Assembly: GCA_040400085.1 (NCBI GenBank)
Contig: JBBAQX010000018.1
Location: forward strand, 12,394-76,393
Reading direction: 5' to 3'
Length of the DNA stretch: 64,000 bases
Source: HNR sp040400085
Lineage (GTDB): Bacteria; Actinomycetota; Actinomycetes; Actinomycetales; Microbacteriaceae
Made by a program: the position numbers and the translations under genes. The notes beneath the pieces are model-generated. The model worked only from the letters and a program-made list of their open reading frames with translations, did not search any database and was not told the origin of the DNA. Below, piece by piece: positions 32,512 to 42,129 of this stretch. Numbering within the stretch: position 1 is the stretch's first letter; each line of letters opens with the position of its first letter.

Positions 32512-34062
32512 TTAGCGCTTTTGGTCTAGCCACATCACGTAATTGACAACGGCAGGCGCGGCAATATCCAACTCAGCAATTCCGCCCGTATAGATCGTAT
32601 CTACCTCGATTATTCGCCCGCTGCTCGCGCCGAGAATCACCAACCGGTCATAATGAGAATCTGTCGGGGATGTGACGCGGAAGGCTGTTCCCTGCCTTCC
32701 CGCTCTATCGGTAACATCCCCCGCGAGTGAGAAGCCTTCGAATGTCTCTAAGAGGCGAAGGATAGACGAATGTTGGGACGGCGTCAGGGTCCACTCTCCG
32801 AGGAGAGCCACAGCGGCATCCACATAAGCTGTCGGGTCGTTCTCATCCTTTATCGTGTCATTATCCGTGAGATAGACGCGCATGGACTCTGGGGTAGAAG
32901 GGGGTGTGTCCCTGAAAGAGACAGGCATCGTGCCAGGAGGATACGCTTCGCTCCGGAGCACGGTTCCCGCCTGAGGCGAGTTAGCTCGTGGGGCTGGAGA
33001 TAACGGCGAACCATCTGGAGCGCGAGCACCTTTCGCCGTGACAGTGATAGTTCCAGACAAGTCCGGTGCCCATGAAATCGATGTTGTCTCGGGAATGATT
33101 GGCGCAGACCCAGCGCTACCGTCTCGTTTTACCTGAATAAACCAACCCTCGAACAAGGCAGCCCGCTGGGGAATCGTCTCAGCCGCTGCCGCGTCCAGCT
33201 TAGAAACGAAGTCTGAGACGGCATCTGTCGTTTTTTCTGAAGTCTTATCAACGGCTAGCATCACCGGTGTCGTCAGAGACGTTTGAACCGGGTTAAGGAG
33301 ATTCCACGGCTGGGCGACAGCAATCGCGGCGACGAGAAGTAGCGCCAGAGCAGGAACAAGAAAGCGAGGGCGGAGCCACCTGCGAAAAGGGCTGTTGGCA
33401 GCAGAACGGGTGGCCGTGATCTTGTGGAGATCAGCGAGAGCCCTGCGATCAAGCTCCAGGTCAGGTTCGGAGACGCTTGGCTCGAGGCGGCTGAGCTCCA
33501 CCATGCTGAGTGCGGCCATATTGGCTTCGTTTCGTACCATTTCGTCCGGGGACGAGCTATCCTGTCGCGGGTCAGCGGCTCGTAGCTGTTCCGAAAAGAA
33601 AGCGTTGGAATAAGCCTGATCGGAAGCGGTCGTATGCGGCAAGGCATCCACAAGCGCCGCTTTCGCGCGATCTAGGCGTTTCCAAATACTCTTTTCAGTT
33701 GTTCTCAGTACCGTACCGACCTCGACCGCGGTCAGATTCTCCCAATAGGTGAGCTGAAGGCATTCCCTGTCCTTCTCCGGCAGCTGACGAAGCGCGGTAA
33801 TAACAGCAGCAGCGTCCACGGGAGATGACGAGCTACTAACGATTGGCGCTTGCGACGACGACGGCAATTGGGAACGGGCTATCCTGAGCAATACGGCAAA
33901 CGAAAAATACTTGCGAGGGACGCAGTGGTTCCATACCGAAGCGAATACCTTCGTAACAATCTCGCGAGATGTTTCGGAATCGTCGCAGCGCCTCTCAACA
34001 AAGCACAGAACAGAGGAATAATGCGCTCTGTAATAGGCCTCGAACTCTCGGCTCGTTGACAA
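32512..34062 (-). CDS. Second sigma-factor fusion with membrane helix and extracellular domain
   Basis: 516 residues. Residues 1-150 have weak region 2 (FEAYYRAHYSSVLCFVERRC) and a good region 4 (LRQLPEKDRECLQLTYWENL, TAVEVGTVLRTTEKSIWKRL). A polar linker with SMVELSRLEPSVSEPDLELD leads to one membrane helix (about 235-255, LVPALALLLVAAIAVAQPWN) and a ~260-residue outside domain. The gene order and outside part recall 'CU044_5270'-type proteins that usually sit next to a sigma gene; here they are fused. It is unrelated in detail to the sigma fusion at 25.8 kb (no zinc finger). Targets unknown. Confidence 0.75.
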   Translation of the reverse strand: MSTSREFEAYYRAHYSSVLCFVERRCDDSETSREIVTKVFASVWNHCVPRKYFSFAVLLRIARSQLPSSSQAPIVSSSSSPVDAAAVITALRQLPEKDRECLQLTYWENLTAVEVGTVLRTTEKSIWKRLDRAKAALVDALPHTTASDQAYSNAFFSEQLRAADPRQDSSSPDEMVRNEANMAALSMVELSRLEPSVSEPDLELDRRALADLHKITATRSAANSPFRRWLRPRFLVPALALLLVAAIAVAQPWNLLNPVQTSLTTPVMLAVDKTSEKTTDAVSDFVSKLDAAAAETIPQRAALFEGWFIQVKRDGSAGSAPIIPETTSISWAPDLSGTITVTAKGARAPDGSPLSPAPRANSPQAGTVLRSEAYPPGTMPVSFRDTPPSTPESMRVYLTDNDTIKDENDPTAYVDAAVALLGEWTLTPSQHSSILRLLETFEGFSLAGDVTDRAGRQGTAFRVTSPTDSHYDRLVILGASSGRIIEVDTIYTGGIAELDIAAPAVVNYVMWLDQKR

Positions 34063-34264
34063 ATTTTCTCCCGGTATTGTTCATGAATCCTTAAAGGACC
34101 ACACGAAAAGTCAATTTTACACTCTGTTTGGATTGCTTACCATGTTGACAGAGTTCTCTTTGTTTAGACCCCAAATGACTTGGGCAACGCCTGTGAGACT
34201 ATAAGAAATATTTATATTGGCATCGTGTTGGCGAAATGTGTGAAAAGCGCTTACTCTCGAAGGG

Positions 34265-35074
34265 ATGAATACTGCAATTGCGACTCCTTACGAAGACCTG
34301 CTTCGTCACACCCTAGCAACAGGAACAGCAAAGGGTGACCGAACGGGAACGGGTACGACCAGCATCTTCGGTGCACAGCTTCGATTCAACCTGCAAGAAG
34401 GTTTTCCGCTCATAACAACCAAACGGGTACACTTCAAATCGGTCGCGTACGAATTGCTCTGGTTCCTCCGGGGGGAGAGCAACGTAGGCTGGCTCAAGGA
34501 GCACGGCGTGCGTATTTGGGATGAATGGGCCGACCCGCAAGGAGAGCTGGGCCCCGTCTACGGTGTGCAATGGCGTTCGTGGCCAACACCAAGCGGTGAG
34601 CATATCGACCAGATCTCACAGGTCATCGAACAGCTTCGCTCAGACCCCAACTCTCGACGAATCATCGTGTCAGCGTGGAACGTCGCCGACATCCCCCAGA
34701 TGGCCCTCGCGCCGTGCCACGCTTTCTTCCAGTTTTACGTTGCGGACGGTAAGCTCTCATGCCAGCTCTACCAGAGGAGCGCCGATCTCTTTCTCGGAGT
34801 CCCATTTAATATTGCCAGCTATGCCATGCTTACGCATATGGTCGCCGCGCAAACCGGGCTCGAGGTAGGCGACTTCATCTGGACCGGCGGCGATTGCCAC
34901 ATTTACAACAACCACCGGGACCAGGTCGCCGAGCAGCTCACTCGCGAACCCTACAACGCACCGAACCTGAAAATTGTGCGGCAGCGAGACAGCATCTTTG
35001 ACTACGAATACGAAGATTTTGAGATCGTCGGATACGAGCATCACCCAGCGATCAAGGGCGCGGTAGCAGTGTGA
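34265..35074 (+). CDS. thyA: Thymidylate synthase
   Basis: Converts dUMP to dTMP with methylene-tetrahydrofolate. 269 residues, full length. N-terminal KGDRTGTGTTSIFGAQLRFN, catalytic Cys in MALAPCHAFFQFYV, and RSADLFLGVPFNIASYA. GAAGGG lies directly against the ATG, so ribosome spacing is odd and the mRNA may start close to the gene. The dihydrofolate reductase gene overlaps its end (GTGA), the standard thyA-folA operon. Confidence 0.97.
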   Translation: MNTAIATPYEDLLRHTLATGTAKGDRTGTGTTSIFGAQLRFNLQEGFPLITTKRVHFKSVAYELLWFLRGESNVGWLKEHGVRIWDEWADPQGELGPVYGVQWRSWPTPSGEHIDQISQVIEQLRSDPNSRRIIVSAWNVADIPQMALAPCHAFFQFYVADGKLSCQLYQRSADLFLGVPFNIASYAMLTHMVAAQTGLEVGDFIWTGGDCHIYNNHRDQVAEQLTREPYNAPNLKIVRQRDSIFDYEYEDFEIVGYEHHPAIKGAVAV

Positions 35075-35616
35075 GTACCCCTCGTATCGGGCTCGTCTGG
35101 GCCCAGGCCCGAGACGGAGTGATCGGGCTCGATGGTGTCATGCCCTGGCACGTTCCGGAGGACCTTGCGCACTTCAAACGGATAACCCTTGGCCGCCCCG
35201 TCATCATGGGACGGCGAACCTGGGACTCGCTCCCAGCGAGATTCCGTCCGCTCGAAGGGCGCCGCAACATCGTGATTACCCGTCAAGAAAGCTGGAGTTC
35301 CCCGGGAGCAGAGGTGTGTAGCTCGATAGAGGATGCTCTCGCCGTTGCGCTCGCCGGGCGAAGCATGAGGGAAGGCGATCCCCCAGAAGGTGAAAGCCCT
35401 GCGGTGGATGCGTGGGTGATTGGCGGCGGCGAGATCTATCGGCAGGCGATGGACCGAGCATCCGTTCTCGAGGTAACAGAGATAAACCATGACTTTGACG
35501 GTGACACGTACGCACCCGAGATCGGGATTGGCTGGGTGCCCGAGCCCGCACCCGGGCCGTGGCTGACCTCGACACGGGGAATCGAGTACCGATTCGTCAC
35601 CTACCGCCGGGCCTGA
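35071..35616 (+). CDS. folA: Dihydrofolate reductase
   Basis: Regenerates tetrahydrofolate used up by thyA. 181 residues with GTG start overlapping the thyA stop. Hallmarks: GLVWAQARDGVIGLDGVMPW, HVPEDLAHFKRITLGRPVIM and GRRTWDSLPARFRPL, IGGGEIYRQAM. An insert of about 15 residues (EGDPPEGESPAVDA) makes it slightly longer than the usual ~160. Confidence 0.96.
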   Translation: MSTPRIGLVWAQARDGVIGLDGVMPWHVPEDLAHFKRITLGRPVIMGRRTWDSLPARFRPLEGRRNIVITRQESWSSPGAEVCSSIEDALAVALAGRSMREGDPPEGESPAVDAWVIGGGEIYRQAMDRASVLEVTEINHDFDGDTYAPEIGIGWVPEPAPGPWLTSTRGIEYRFVTYRRA

Positions 35617-35626
35617 GCCATGACGC

Positions 35627-35869
35627 TTACTCGGCGTCGATAATATCCTCTTCAAGGCTCCAGACACGATCGCCGCTATCGCCGTCAGAAAGCTCGACGA
35701 TGAGCGCATGAGCGTCGATATCGTCGGCATAAAGGATTTCGCGAGCAGCCGCGACAACCACCTCGCGATCTTCGTCGGCCTCATTCTCCTCTTTAGCGGC
35801 AATGAGTGCCTCACGATAGAGAACGATTGCGTTGTCTAGTTCATCCTCGGTGAAGTTTTGGGTAGTCAT
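35627..35869 (-). CDS. Small acidic hypothetical protein
   Basis: 80 residues, very acidic, mostly helical (FTEDELDNAIVLYREALIAA, KEENEADEDREVVVAAAREI). Tail-to-tail with folA. A reasonable ribosome site (aggaaactg) precedes the ATG. No family recognised. Confidence 0.6.
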   Translation of the reverse strand: MTTQNFTEDELDNAIVLYREALIAAKEENEADEDREVVVAAAREILYADDIDAHALIVELSDGDSGDRVWSLEEDIIDAE

Positions 35870-35929
35870 AACAGTTTCCTCGCTCGGTGTGTAGAAGTTA
35901 ACGTTACCCGCTGAAAGCGGCCAGAAGAG

Positions 35930-36274
35930 TTAAATCCCCAGTTTTCCTAACATTCTCCAAACGGCTGTGCTCAATTCGGGATGCTCGCGGGCAATCTCAT
36001 GCAGCACCTCATCTTCGATCCGATCCGCGTTATGCCTGTGTTCTTGCGCATCGTAGACTGAACTTTTCCCGGCCAACCGGGCCAAACCATGCTCGGCGGC
36101 GAGCCCTCGGGCATGCAGGCCGTCAGAGAGAAGAGCGCCGACAACGAGCTCGTCGATGGACGGAATATCCATGATGAACTCTGCCGGGTCTTCTCCATCG
36201 CGCGCATGATGCTCAATCAACACCTCTCGTTCAAGGTATGCATTTCGGCGCATATACTCGATTGTGTCGATCAC
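35930..36274 (-). CDS. Hypothetical protein downstream of the glycosylase-like gene
   Basis: 114 residues, soluble, helical, His- and Glu-rich (YLEREVLIEHHARDGEDPAE, VYDAQEHRHNADRIEDEVLH). Its start overlaps the upstream gene by 4 bp, so they are coupled. No family recognised; a paired function is inferred from the overlap only. Confidence 0.6.
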   Translation of the reverse strand: MIDTIEYMRRNAYLEREVLIEHHARDGEDPAEFIMDIPSIDELVVGALLSDGLHARGLAAEHGLARLAGKSSVYDAQEHRHNADRIEDEVLHEIAREHPELSTAVWRMLGKLGI

Positions 36275-37179
36275 GGCTGTAGCCTCGCAATCTTCCGGGC
36301 GGTTTCAATCGCCTCGACCACTCGGGCGCGAAGGCTATTCGACCGGGCAGCGAACTCGCGCTGCCGCCGAACGTATTCAGCTTTTCCCTCATCCGTCTCA
36401 ATGGCGACGGCGCTCAGGTCGTGTTCCGACACGTCGTAGGGAGAAGCTTGCATATCAAGAATACGGATGTCTCGGGACAACTCGAAACTATCCAGCAACA
36501 GCTCCCCGGGGATCAACGGACCCAGTTTCGTTATCCACTTGTACACGTCCATTCCGGCGTGAAGGCAGCCGGGTTGCTCCAGCATCGGCTGGTTATCTCT
36601 CGTGGGTCTCAGCGCGTTCAGCGGTGCCGCGGCCGGTGTGAAAAAACGGTAGGCGTCGTAGTGAGAACAGGCGATCTTATGTGACTCGACAACCGCATCC
36701 GTCTCAGCCTGTGAAAGCCGCAATGGCGTGTCCTGGTGGCGAACCTCGTGAGGCGCGAGCTGATAAACCATCGCCCATTCGTGCAGCCCGAAACAGCTGA
36801 ATTGCCCCGGCCTCGCCGCGGTATCTCGCATGAGCCTCTCGATGAAATTGATGGATGCCGGTTTGCTCTCGATGAACCCCGCAGCGTCTGCCACAAGTTC
36901 GGCGCCGCGCGTCTGATACCAGCGCCAGCTCGCCCGGGTCTCGTGCGAGGCATCCTCCAGCGAGACCCCTGCCCCGGGGTGCCAGCGCCGAAGCAGCGAC
37001 GGTTTGAAAGGGTAATAGGTGAAGAGGAAATCCTCGATTGAGTGTTTTTCTCCGGTCTGTTGGCGTTGCCTCCAACCGGCAGTGAGGATATCTGCCCGGT
37101 GTCGGTGTCGCTCATCGAGATCTGACCACTCGGCGCGGCTGAGTGCAGCGTATGCGCGAGTTGTGGTTGTGGTCATCAT
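36271..37179 (-). CDS. Conserved actinobacterial protein often labelled '3-methyladenine DNA glycosylase'
   Basis: 302 residues. Distinctive segments are HRHRADILTAGWRQRQQTGE, FTYYPFKPSLLRRWHPGAGV, RPTRDNQPMLEQPGCLHAGM with DVYKWITKL, and RDIRILDMQASPYDV. These are strongly conserved in a widespread actinobacterial family that databases often call 3-methyladenine DNA glycosylase. I see no helix-hairpin-helix or other glycosylase site, so the label is doubtful and the real role unknown. No signal peptide. Confidence 0.7.
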   Translation of the reverse strand: MMTTTTTRAYAALSRAEWSDLDERHRHRADILTAGWRQRQQTGEKHSIEDFLFTYYPFKPSLLRRWHPGAGVSLEDASHETRASWRWYQTRGAELVADAAGFIESKPASINFIERLMRDTAARPGQFSCFGLHEWAMVYQLAPHEVRHQDTPLRLSQAETDAVVESHKIACSHYDAYRFFTPAAAPLNALRPTRDNQPMLEQPGCLHAGMDVYKWITKLGPLIPGELLLDSFELSRDIRILDMQASPYDVSEHDLSAVAIETDEGKAEYVRRQREFAARSNSLRARVVEAIETARKIARLQP

Positions 37180-37333
37180 ACAAGTCTAAGCGTTTGTAGC
37201 GGACGTGTTCTCTGTCCGTTCAGGTCCAGAGCGCGGCAGGAGACCGTAATGCACGGTTAGTATTGAACTCGCTCGTAAAGAATTTCTGGTTATGCCCGGA
37301 CGGGGATGGCCTATTCATCTGTTAGGAACCGTC

Positions 37334-38074
37334 GTGAACCAAACCCAGCTCTGGACCCCTGCGCCCGAGGTATCAGCCCAACTCTCAAATCCTCAGAATT
37401 TTAGTCGCGCGGTGAAGGCTCCCTCAGCGTCTACGAAGGCGCTGTCGACCGTTGGTATTATCGCTTTGGCGCTGCTGGTCTATAACCTGGTTAACACGAT
37501 CACGAGCCTGAATAAGAATGGCCTTTCCAGCAAGTACTTCGTGGATATGTTCTTTACCGTTGAGTCATACTCCGGAAGCGTAAATCCGATTCTTGTGCTT
37601 CAGGTGTGGGGTCCGATTCTCGCGATTCCTCTTATCGTTGTGCTTCTGATTATTTCTCTCAGTACAAAGGATGCCCGCGCCCGCAAGGTTTTCGAGGCGT
37701 ACCAGAGTGGCGGATATATCGCTGTGGCGAATACCCTTCCTCTTGCTGTTGTCTCGGGACGGGTGTCTTACACTCCCCTGGTGCTCCTGTCGCCTCTGGC
37801 TGACGCTAATCTCTCTGCCGACTGGTACATCAATCAGGTGAAGCATATTGAGGGCCTCACCTCGAAAGAGAAAAAGATCTTGGCGAAAGATTTTGGTCGT
37901 CAGGTCAAGAGTGCTGCGAAGCTTCCCGAGATGCGTACAGTTTTCCAGCACGCACCCGCCGAGATGTTTCTGACGTTTGTGGCTGCGACTAAAGAGCAGT
38001 CGCGGCTCTATGTCGTGCTTCCAACGCAGAGTGGACGCACCGCGCTTCCTGTGAAAGTTCAGTCCCTGGGCTAG
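37334..38074 (+). CDS. Two-helix membrane protein of unknown function
   Basis: 246 residues from the GTG at 37334 (AGGA seven bases before). Two membrane helices lie near residues 37-57 (ALSTVGIIALALLVYNLVNT) and 86-112 (LQVWGPILAIPLIVVLLIIS). The C-terminal half is soluble with DARARKVFEAYQSGGYIAVA and LTSKEKKILAKDFGRQVKSA. No known domain. Its stop overlaps the stop of the convergent SDR gene (CTAG). Confidence 0.7.
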   Translation: MNQTQLWTPAPEVSAQLSNPQNFSRAVKAPSASTKALSTVGIIALALLVYNLVNTITSLNKNGLSSKYFVDMFFTVESYSGSVNPILVLQVWGPILAIPLIVVLLIISLSTKDARARKVFEAYQSGGYIAVANTLPLAVVSGRVSYTPLVLLSPLADANLSADWYINQVKHIEGLTSKEKKILAKDFGRQVKSAAKLPEMRTVFQHAPAEMFLTFVAATKEQSRLYVVLPTQSGRTALPVKVQSLG

Positions 38075-38859
38075 CTCGGGCGAACCGAGCGCTCTGCGAT
38101 ACCGAGGATGACGCGTTCGGGCAGCAGTCGGCTCACAACCCGCGAGACGAAGGCGTTTCCTATGCCGTCGACCACGGTCGCTTTTCTGCCTCCCAGAGTT
38201 TTTAGCGCGAGTGTCACAACTTGCTCGGGGGTGCGTCGCGAACCAACGGAGGCATTTTCTCCGACGGTCTCGAAGAATGGTGTGTCTGTCGCGCCCGGGT
38301 TAATTGCGAGAACTTTGACGCCGGTATTGCGGTTTTCTGACCACAGCGAGCGGGTGAAGGACAGGACAAAAGCCTTTGTCGCCGAGTAGACGGCCATATG
38401 GGGTACCGATTGGAAGCCCGCAGTGCTTGCTACGTTGATGACGGCCCCGCTGCCCCGTTTAACCATGGGGGAGATGAAGCGAATGGATGTTCCGACGAGC
38501 GTTCCTACGTTGAGCTGTACCTGATCTGCCATGCGCTGCGGGTCGGCATCGTGCACATCGCCGTGCGTTGCGAATCCGGCGTTGTTGATGAGGATGTCAA
38601 CGTCGTGTCCGAGTAGTTCCACCTCTGCTTGGAGCTCCTCTGCCGAGTCTGGCTGCGCGAGGTCGAGGGCGATGGTGTCTACTCGCGCACCTGTTTTCCT
38701 CTGAAGATTGTTCTTCAGATCCTCGAGTTTGTCTCCTGATCGAGCTACCAGGATCAGGTTGCTTCCGTGAGACGCAAGCTGCCTGGCGAACTCTGCGCCG
38801 ATTCCGGTTGAGGCACCTGTCACGAGTGCTGTTTTACGAGAGTAATAGGTGTGTGTCAT
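38071..38859 (-). CDS. Short-chain dehydrogenase/reductase
   Basis: 262 residues from the ATG at 38859, directly before the Rossmann motif KTALVTGASTGIGAEFARQL. Other SDR marks: LINNAGFATHG (NNAG), catalytic Ser in VINVASTAGFQSV, and MAVYSATKAFVLSFTRSLWS (YxxxK). It is of the DltE/YqjQ-like class, NAD(P)-dependent; substrate unknown. The frame is open to 39027 but that part lies in the promoter region, which holds an inverted repeat accga-N4-tcggt near 38967-38980, possibly a TetR site. Confidence 0.9.
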   Translation of the reverse strand: MTHTYYSRKTALVTGASTGIGAEFARQLASHGSNLILVARSGDKLEDLKNNLQRKTGARVDTIALDLAQPDSAEELQAEVELLGHDVDILINNAGFATHGDVHDADPQRMADQVQLNVGTLVGTSIRFISPMVKRGSGAVINVASTAGFQSVPHMAVYSATKAFVLSFTRSLWSENRNTGVKVLAINPGATDTPFFETVGENASVGSRRTPEQVVTLALKTLGGRKATVVDGIGNAFVSRVVSRLLPERVILGIAERSVRPS

Positions 38860-39107
38860 TTTGCTATCCGTACATACTAGTTGGTTTGTTTTGAGAACGC
38901 GGCGCTCCTGAACGATCCGTGTGAGGCGGTCATGATTCGGTGTGTGCTCGTGGATAATAATACATACCGAATGGTCGGTTTTGCAAGTGTTGTTCGCTGA
39001 ACAAAGCCTGATTGCCCACCTGGCCATACCATTCAGCGAAAAAATAGCGTTCTACGCACAATAACCAGCGGAGTGCCAGCGCGCAGCCAGGACGATATCC
39101 TGAGGAG

Positions 39108-39758
39108 GTGACACCAGACGATGCCGGAACCGCGAGCTACAAAACCATTCAGCGCCCGGTAGAGACCGAGACCGAGATTAAACGGTCGCGATTCATCTGC
39201 TTTCTTGAGCCGGTCGACAACGAAGAAGACGCCCGTTCCCGCATCGCCCAAATCCGCGCATTGCATCCCAAAGCTCGCCACCACTGCAGCGCCTTCGTGC
39301 TCGGGGAACGGCAACAAACGCAGAGAACAAATGATGACGGAGAACCCTCCGGAACAGCAGGGGCTCCCATGCTCGACGCCCTGCTTGGTGCCGAACTGAG
39401 CGACGTCCTCGCAGTGGTCGTACGCTACTTCGGAGGTGTGCTGCTGGGAGCCGGGGGATTGACCAGAGCTTACCGGGCATCCGTTGCCGAGGCGGTTGCC
39501 TCTTCAACGGTTGTTGTGCGCGAATTGCGGATGTCCGTAGAGATTTCTACCGACTACGCCTCAGCCGCGCTGATCGAGGCAGAAGCCTACCGGCGCGGCT
39601 GGGTTGTGCTGGGCAGCGACTACGCAGAAGCTGTCGTGATGACGCTTTCTGTTCCGCCCGGCCAGCTCGACCTGGTGAGGCAGAGAGTCGCCGAGCTCAC
39701 AGCCGGGCGTTCGACGCCACGCGAGGTCGGCGTGGGGTACGTGACTCTCGCTCCCTGA
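39108..39758 (+). CDS. IMPACT/YigZ (UPF0029) family protein
   Basis: 216 residues. SRFICFLEPVDNEEDARSRI, then KARHHCSAFVLG, DDGEPSGTAGAPMLDALLGA and VVVRYFGGVLLGAGGLTRAY are the YigZ signatures; a DUF1949 domain ends the protein. These proteins are linked to translation or stress in other organisms, without a settled reaction. The GTG at 39108 directly abuts AGGAG, leaving no spacing, so the mRNA may be leaderless or the true start is slightly different. Confidence 0.92.
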   Translation: MTPDDAGTASYKTIQRPVETETEIKRSRFICFLEPVDNEEDARSRIAQIRALHPKARHHCSAFVLGERQQTQRTNDDGEPSGTAGAPMLDALLGAELSDVLAVVVRYFGGVLLGAGGLTRAYRASVAEAVASSTVVVRELRMSVEISTDYASAALIEAEAYRRGWVVLGSDYAEAVVMTLSVPPGQLDLVRQRVAELTAGRSTPREVGVGYVTLAP

Positions 39759-39801
39759 GGGACCTCTCGCTGGCCGGGCGGCCTAAGTTAGTCCGAAGTC
39801 A

Positions 39802-42129
39802 CTAGCCGACGGTTGCGCCAAAGTGAGCCGGGAGCGTCGCGCGCGATGTGGTCCGGAGCTCATCGACGCCGACAGCGAACGTGTCCTGGACCTCTAGCGC
39901 CGCGCCGTCAGTCACGCCGATGCGCAGCACGGGGTAGTCGCGGCCCGCGCACAGACCCTTGAACTTGACGTCCTCCTCGCGGGGAACAGAGACGATGACC
40001 CGGCCGGTGCTCTCCGAGAACAGCGCGGTCAGCGTATCCACCCCATCGCGATCGACAATGTCGTCGAGCCACACCCGAGCGCCAACGCCGAAACGCATCA
40101 CGCTCTCCGCCAGAGCCTGGGCAAGTCCGCCGTCAGCGAGATCGTGGGCCGAATCGATGATGCCGCCCTGGATGCCAGCCTGCAGCAGCTCAGCCAGGTT
40201 CTTTTCCGCGGCCAGATCGACGGCCGGCGGAAGCCCGCCGAGGTGATCGTGAACAGTATTAGCCCAGGCAGAGCCGTCGAGCTCCGTCTTGGTCGTGCCG
40301 AGCAGGTAGATGTTGTGGCCCTCGTCCTGCCACCCTGACGGCACGCGCCTGGCGACATTGTCGATGATGCCCAGCACGCCGACCACTGGGGTCGGGAAGA
40401 TCGGAGTATCGCCCGTCTGATTGTAGAACGACACGTTTCCGCCCGTCACTGGGATCTCGAGGGCGAGGCACGCGTCGGAAAGCCCCTCGACAGTTTGCTT
40501 GAACTGCCACATGACCTCGGGGTTTTCGGGGCTACCGAAGTTGAGGCAATCTGTGACCGCCGCCGGAACAGCGCCCGTCACGGCCACGTTGCGGTAGGCC
40601 TCGGCCAGCGCGAGCTGAGCACCCGCGAACGGGTCGAGCTGGCAGTAGCGGCCATTGGCATCCGTCGCAATCGCGAAGCCCAGCCCCGACTCCTCATCGA
40701 CCCGGATCATTCCTCCGTCATCGGGGAAGCTGAGCGCCGTATTGCCCATCACGTAGTAGTCATACTGGTTCGTGACCCAGCTCTTGTCGGCCAGGTTGGG
40801 GCTGCCGACGAGTGACAGGAATTGCGCTCGCAGTTCCTCCGGCGTTACGTCGCGGGAGAATTTCGCCGCGGAGTCCGCCTGGAGGGCGTCGATCCACGCC
40901 GGGTATTCGACCGGGCGCTCGTAGACGGGTCCGTCGACCGCGACCGTACTGGGATCGACATTGACGATCTCTTCGCCGTGCCAGTTGATCACAAGGCGGC
41001 CCGTATCGGTGACGTGACCGAGAACGCTCGTCTCAACATCCCATTTGCGAGTCACCTCGAGGAAGGCATCGAGCTTATCTGGGGCCACGACCGCCATCAT
41101 GCGCTCCTGGCTCTCCGACATGAGGATCTCCTCGGCGGTCAGCGAGGGGTCGCGCAGCAGCACGCTGTCGAGCTCGATAAACATCCCGCCGTCACCGTTG
41201 GCTGCCAGCTCGCTCGTGGCGCAGCTGATACCGGCGGCACCGAGGTCCTGAATACCCTCGACCAGTTCGTCGCGGTACAGCTCCAGGCAGCACTCGATCA
41301 GCACCTTCTCGGCGAAGGGGTCGCCGACCTGAACAGCAGGGCGTTTGGTGGGGCCGCCATCATCGAACGAATCCGACGCGAGAATGGATGCTCCACCAAT
41401 TCCGTCGCCGCCCGTGCGCGCGCCGAAGAGTACAACCTTGTTGCCGACACCCGACGCGTTCGCGAGGTGCAGATCCTCGTGGCGCAGCACACCGACGGAG
41501 AGCGCGTTCACGAGAGGGTTGCCCTGATAAACCGGGTCAAAGTAGGTCTCGCCGCCGATATTCGGCAGGCCGAGGCAGTTTCCGTAGAAGCTGATACCCG
41601 ACACAACACCGTGCACGACGCGAGCCGTGTCCGGGTCATCGATCTTGCCGAAACGCAGCTGATCCATGATAGCGACCGGGCGCGCGCCCATCGAGATAAT
41701 GTCGCGTACGATACCGCCGACGCCCGTTGCGGCGCCCTGGAAAGGCTCAATATAGCTGGGATGATTGTGGCTCTCCACCTTGAACGTCACGGCCCAGCCC
41801 TCGCCTACGTCGACAACGCCGGCGTTTTCGCCCATGCCGACCATGAGCTTTTCCGTCATCTTTGGTGTGACCTTCTGACCGAATTGGCGCAGGTAAATCT
41901 TCGACGACTTGTACGAGCAGTGCTCGCTCCACATCACCGAATACATCGCGAGCTCGCCCGACGTTGGGCGGCGGCCCAGGATCTCTTTGATCTTCTCGTA
42001 CTCGTCAGCCTTGAGCCCCAGTGCGCCGTATGGCTGCTCTTTCTCGGGCGTTGCCTGAGCGTTCGCGACGGTGTCAGGAACGTGAGCGTTGGGGTGAGCG
42101 GTTTCGGTATGCGGTGTAGTTTCAGTCAC
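39802..42129 (-). CDS. purL: Phosphoribosylformylglycinamidine synthase, large subunit
   Basis: 775 residues, the small-type PurL that needs separate PurQ (glutaminase) and PurS. It makes FGAM from FGAR, ATP and ammonia. Motifs: EKIKEILGRRPTSGELAMYS, MWSEHCSYKSSKIYLRQFG, KVESHNHPSYIEPFQGAATG, and DLGAAGISCATSELAANGDG. purQ and purS lie about 4.5 kb upstream on the same strand, so the subunits are not in one operon here. Confidence 0.97.
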   Translation of the reverse strand: MTETTPHTETAHPNAHVPDTVANAQATPEKEQPYGALGLKADEYEKIKEILGRRPTSGELAMYSVMWSEHCSYKSSKIYLRQFGQKVTPKMTEKLMVGMGENAGVVDVGEGWAVTFKVESHNHPSYIEPFQGAATGVGGIVRDIISMGARPVAIMDQLRFGKIDDPDTARVVHGVVSGISFYGNCLGLPNIGGETYFDPVYQGNPLVNALSVGVLRHEDLHLANASGVGNKVVLFGARTGGDGIGGASILASDSFDDGGPTKRPAVQVGDPFAEKVLIECCLELYRDELVEGIQDLGAAGISCATSELAANGDGGMFIELDSVLLRDPSLTAEEILMSESQERMMAVVAPDKLDAFLEVTRKWDVETSVLGHVTDTGRLVINWHGEEIVNVDPSTVAVDGPVYERPVEYPAWIDALQADSAAKFSRDVTPEELRAQFLSLVGSPNLADKSWVTNQYDYYVMGNTALSFPDDGGMIRVDEESGLGFAIATDANGRYCQLDPFAGAQLALAEAYRNVAVTGAVPAAVTDCLNFGSPENPEVMWQFKQTVEGLSDACLALEIPVTGGNVSFYNQTGDTPIFPTPVVGVLGIIDNVARRVPSGWQDEGHNIYLLGTTKTELDGSAWANTVHDHLGGLPPAVDLAAEKNLAELLQAGIQGGIIDSAHDLADGGLAQALAESVMRFGVGARVWLDDIVDRDGVDTLTALFSESTGRVIVSVPREEDVKFKGLCAGRDYPVLRIGVTDGAALEVQDTFAVGVDELRTTSRATLPAHFGATVG

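Noticed and set aside
38860..39027. N-terminal extension of the SDR protein
   Set aside because: The extra 56 residues precede the Rossmann motif, show no family similarity and overlap the promoter region with an inverted repeat.
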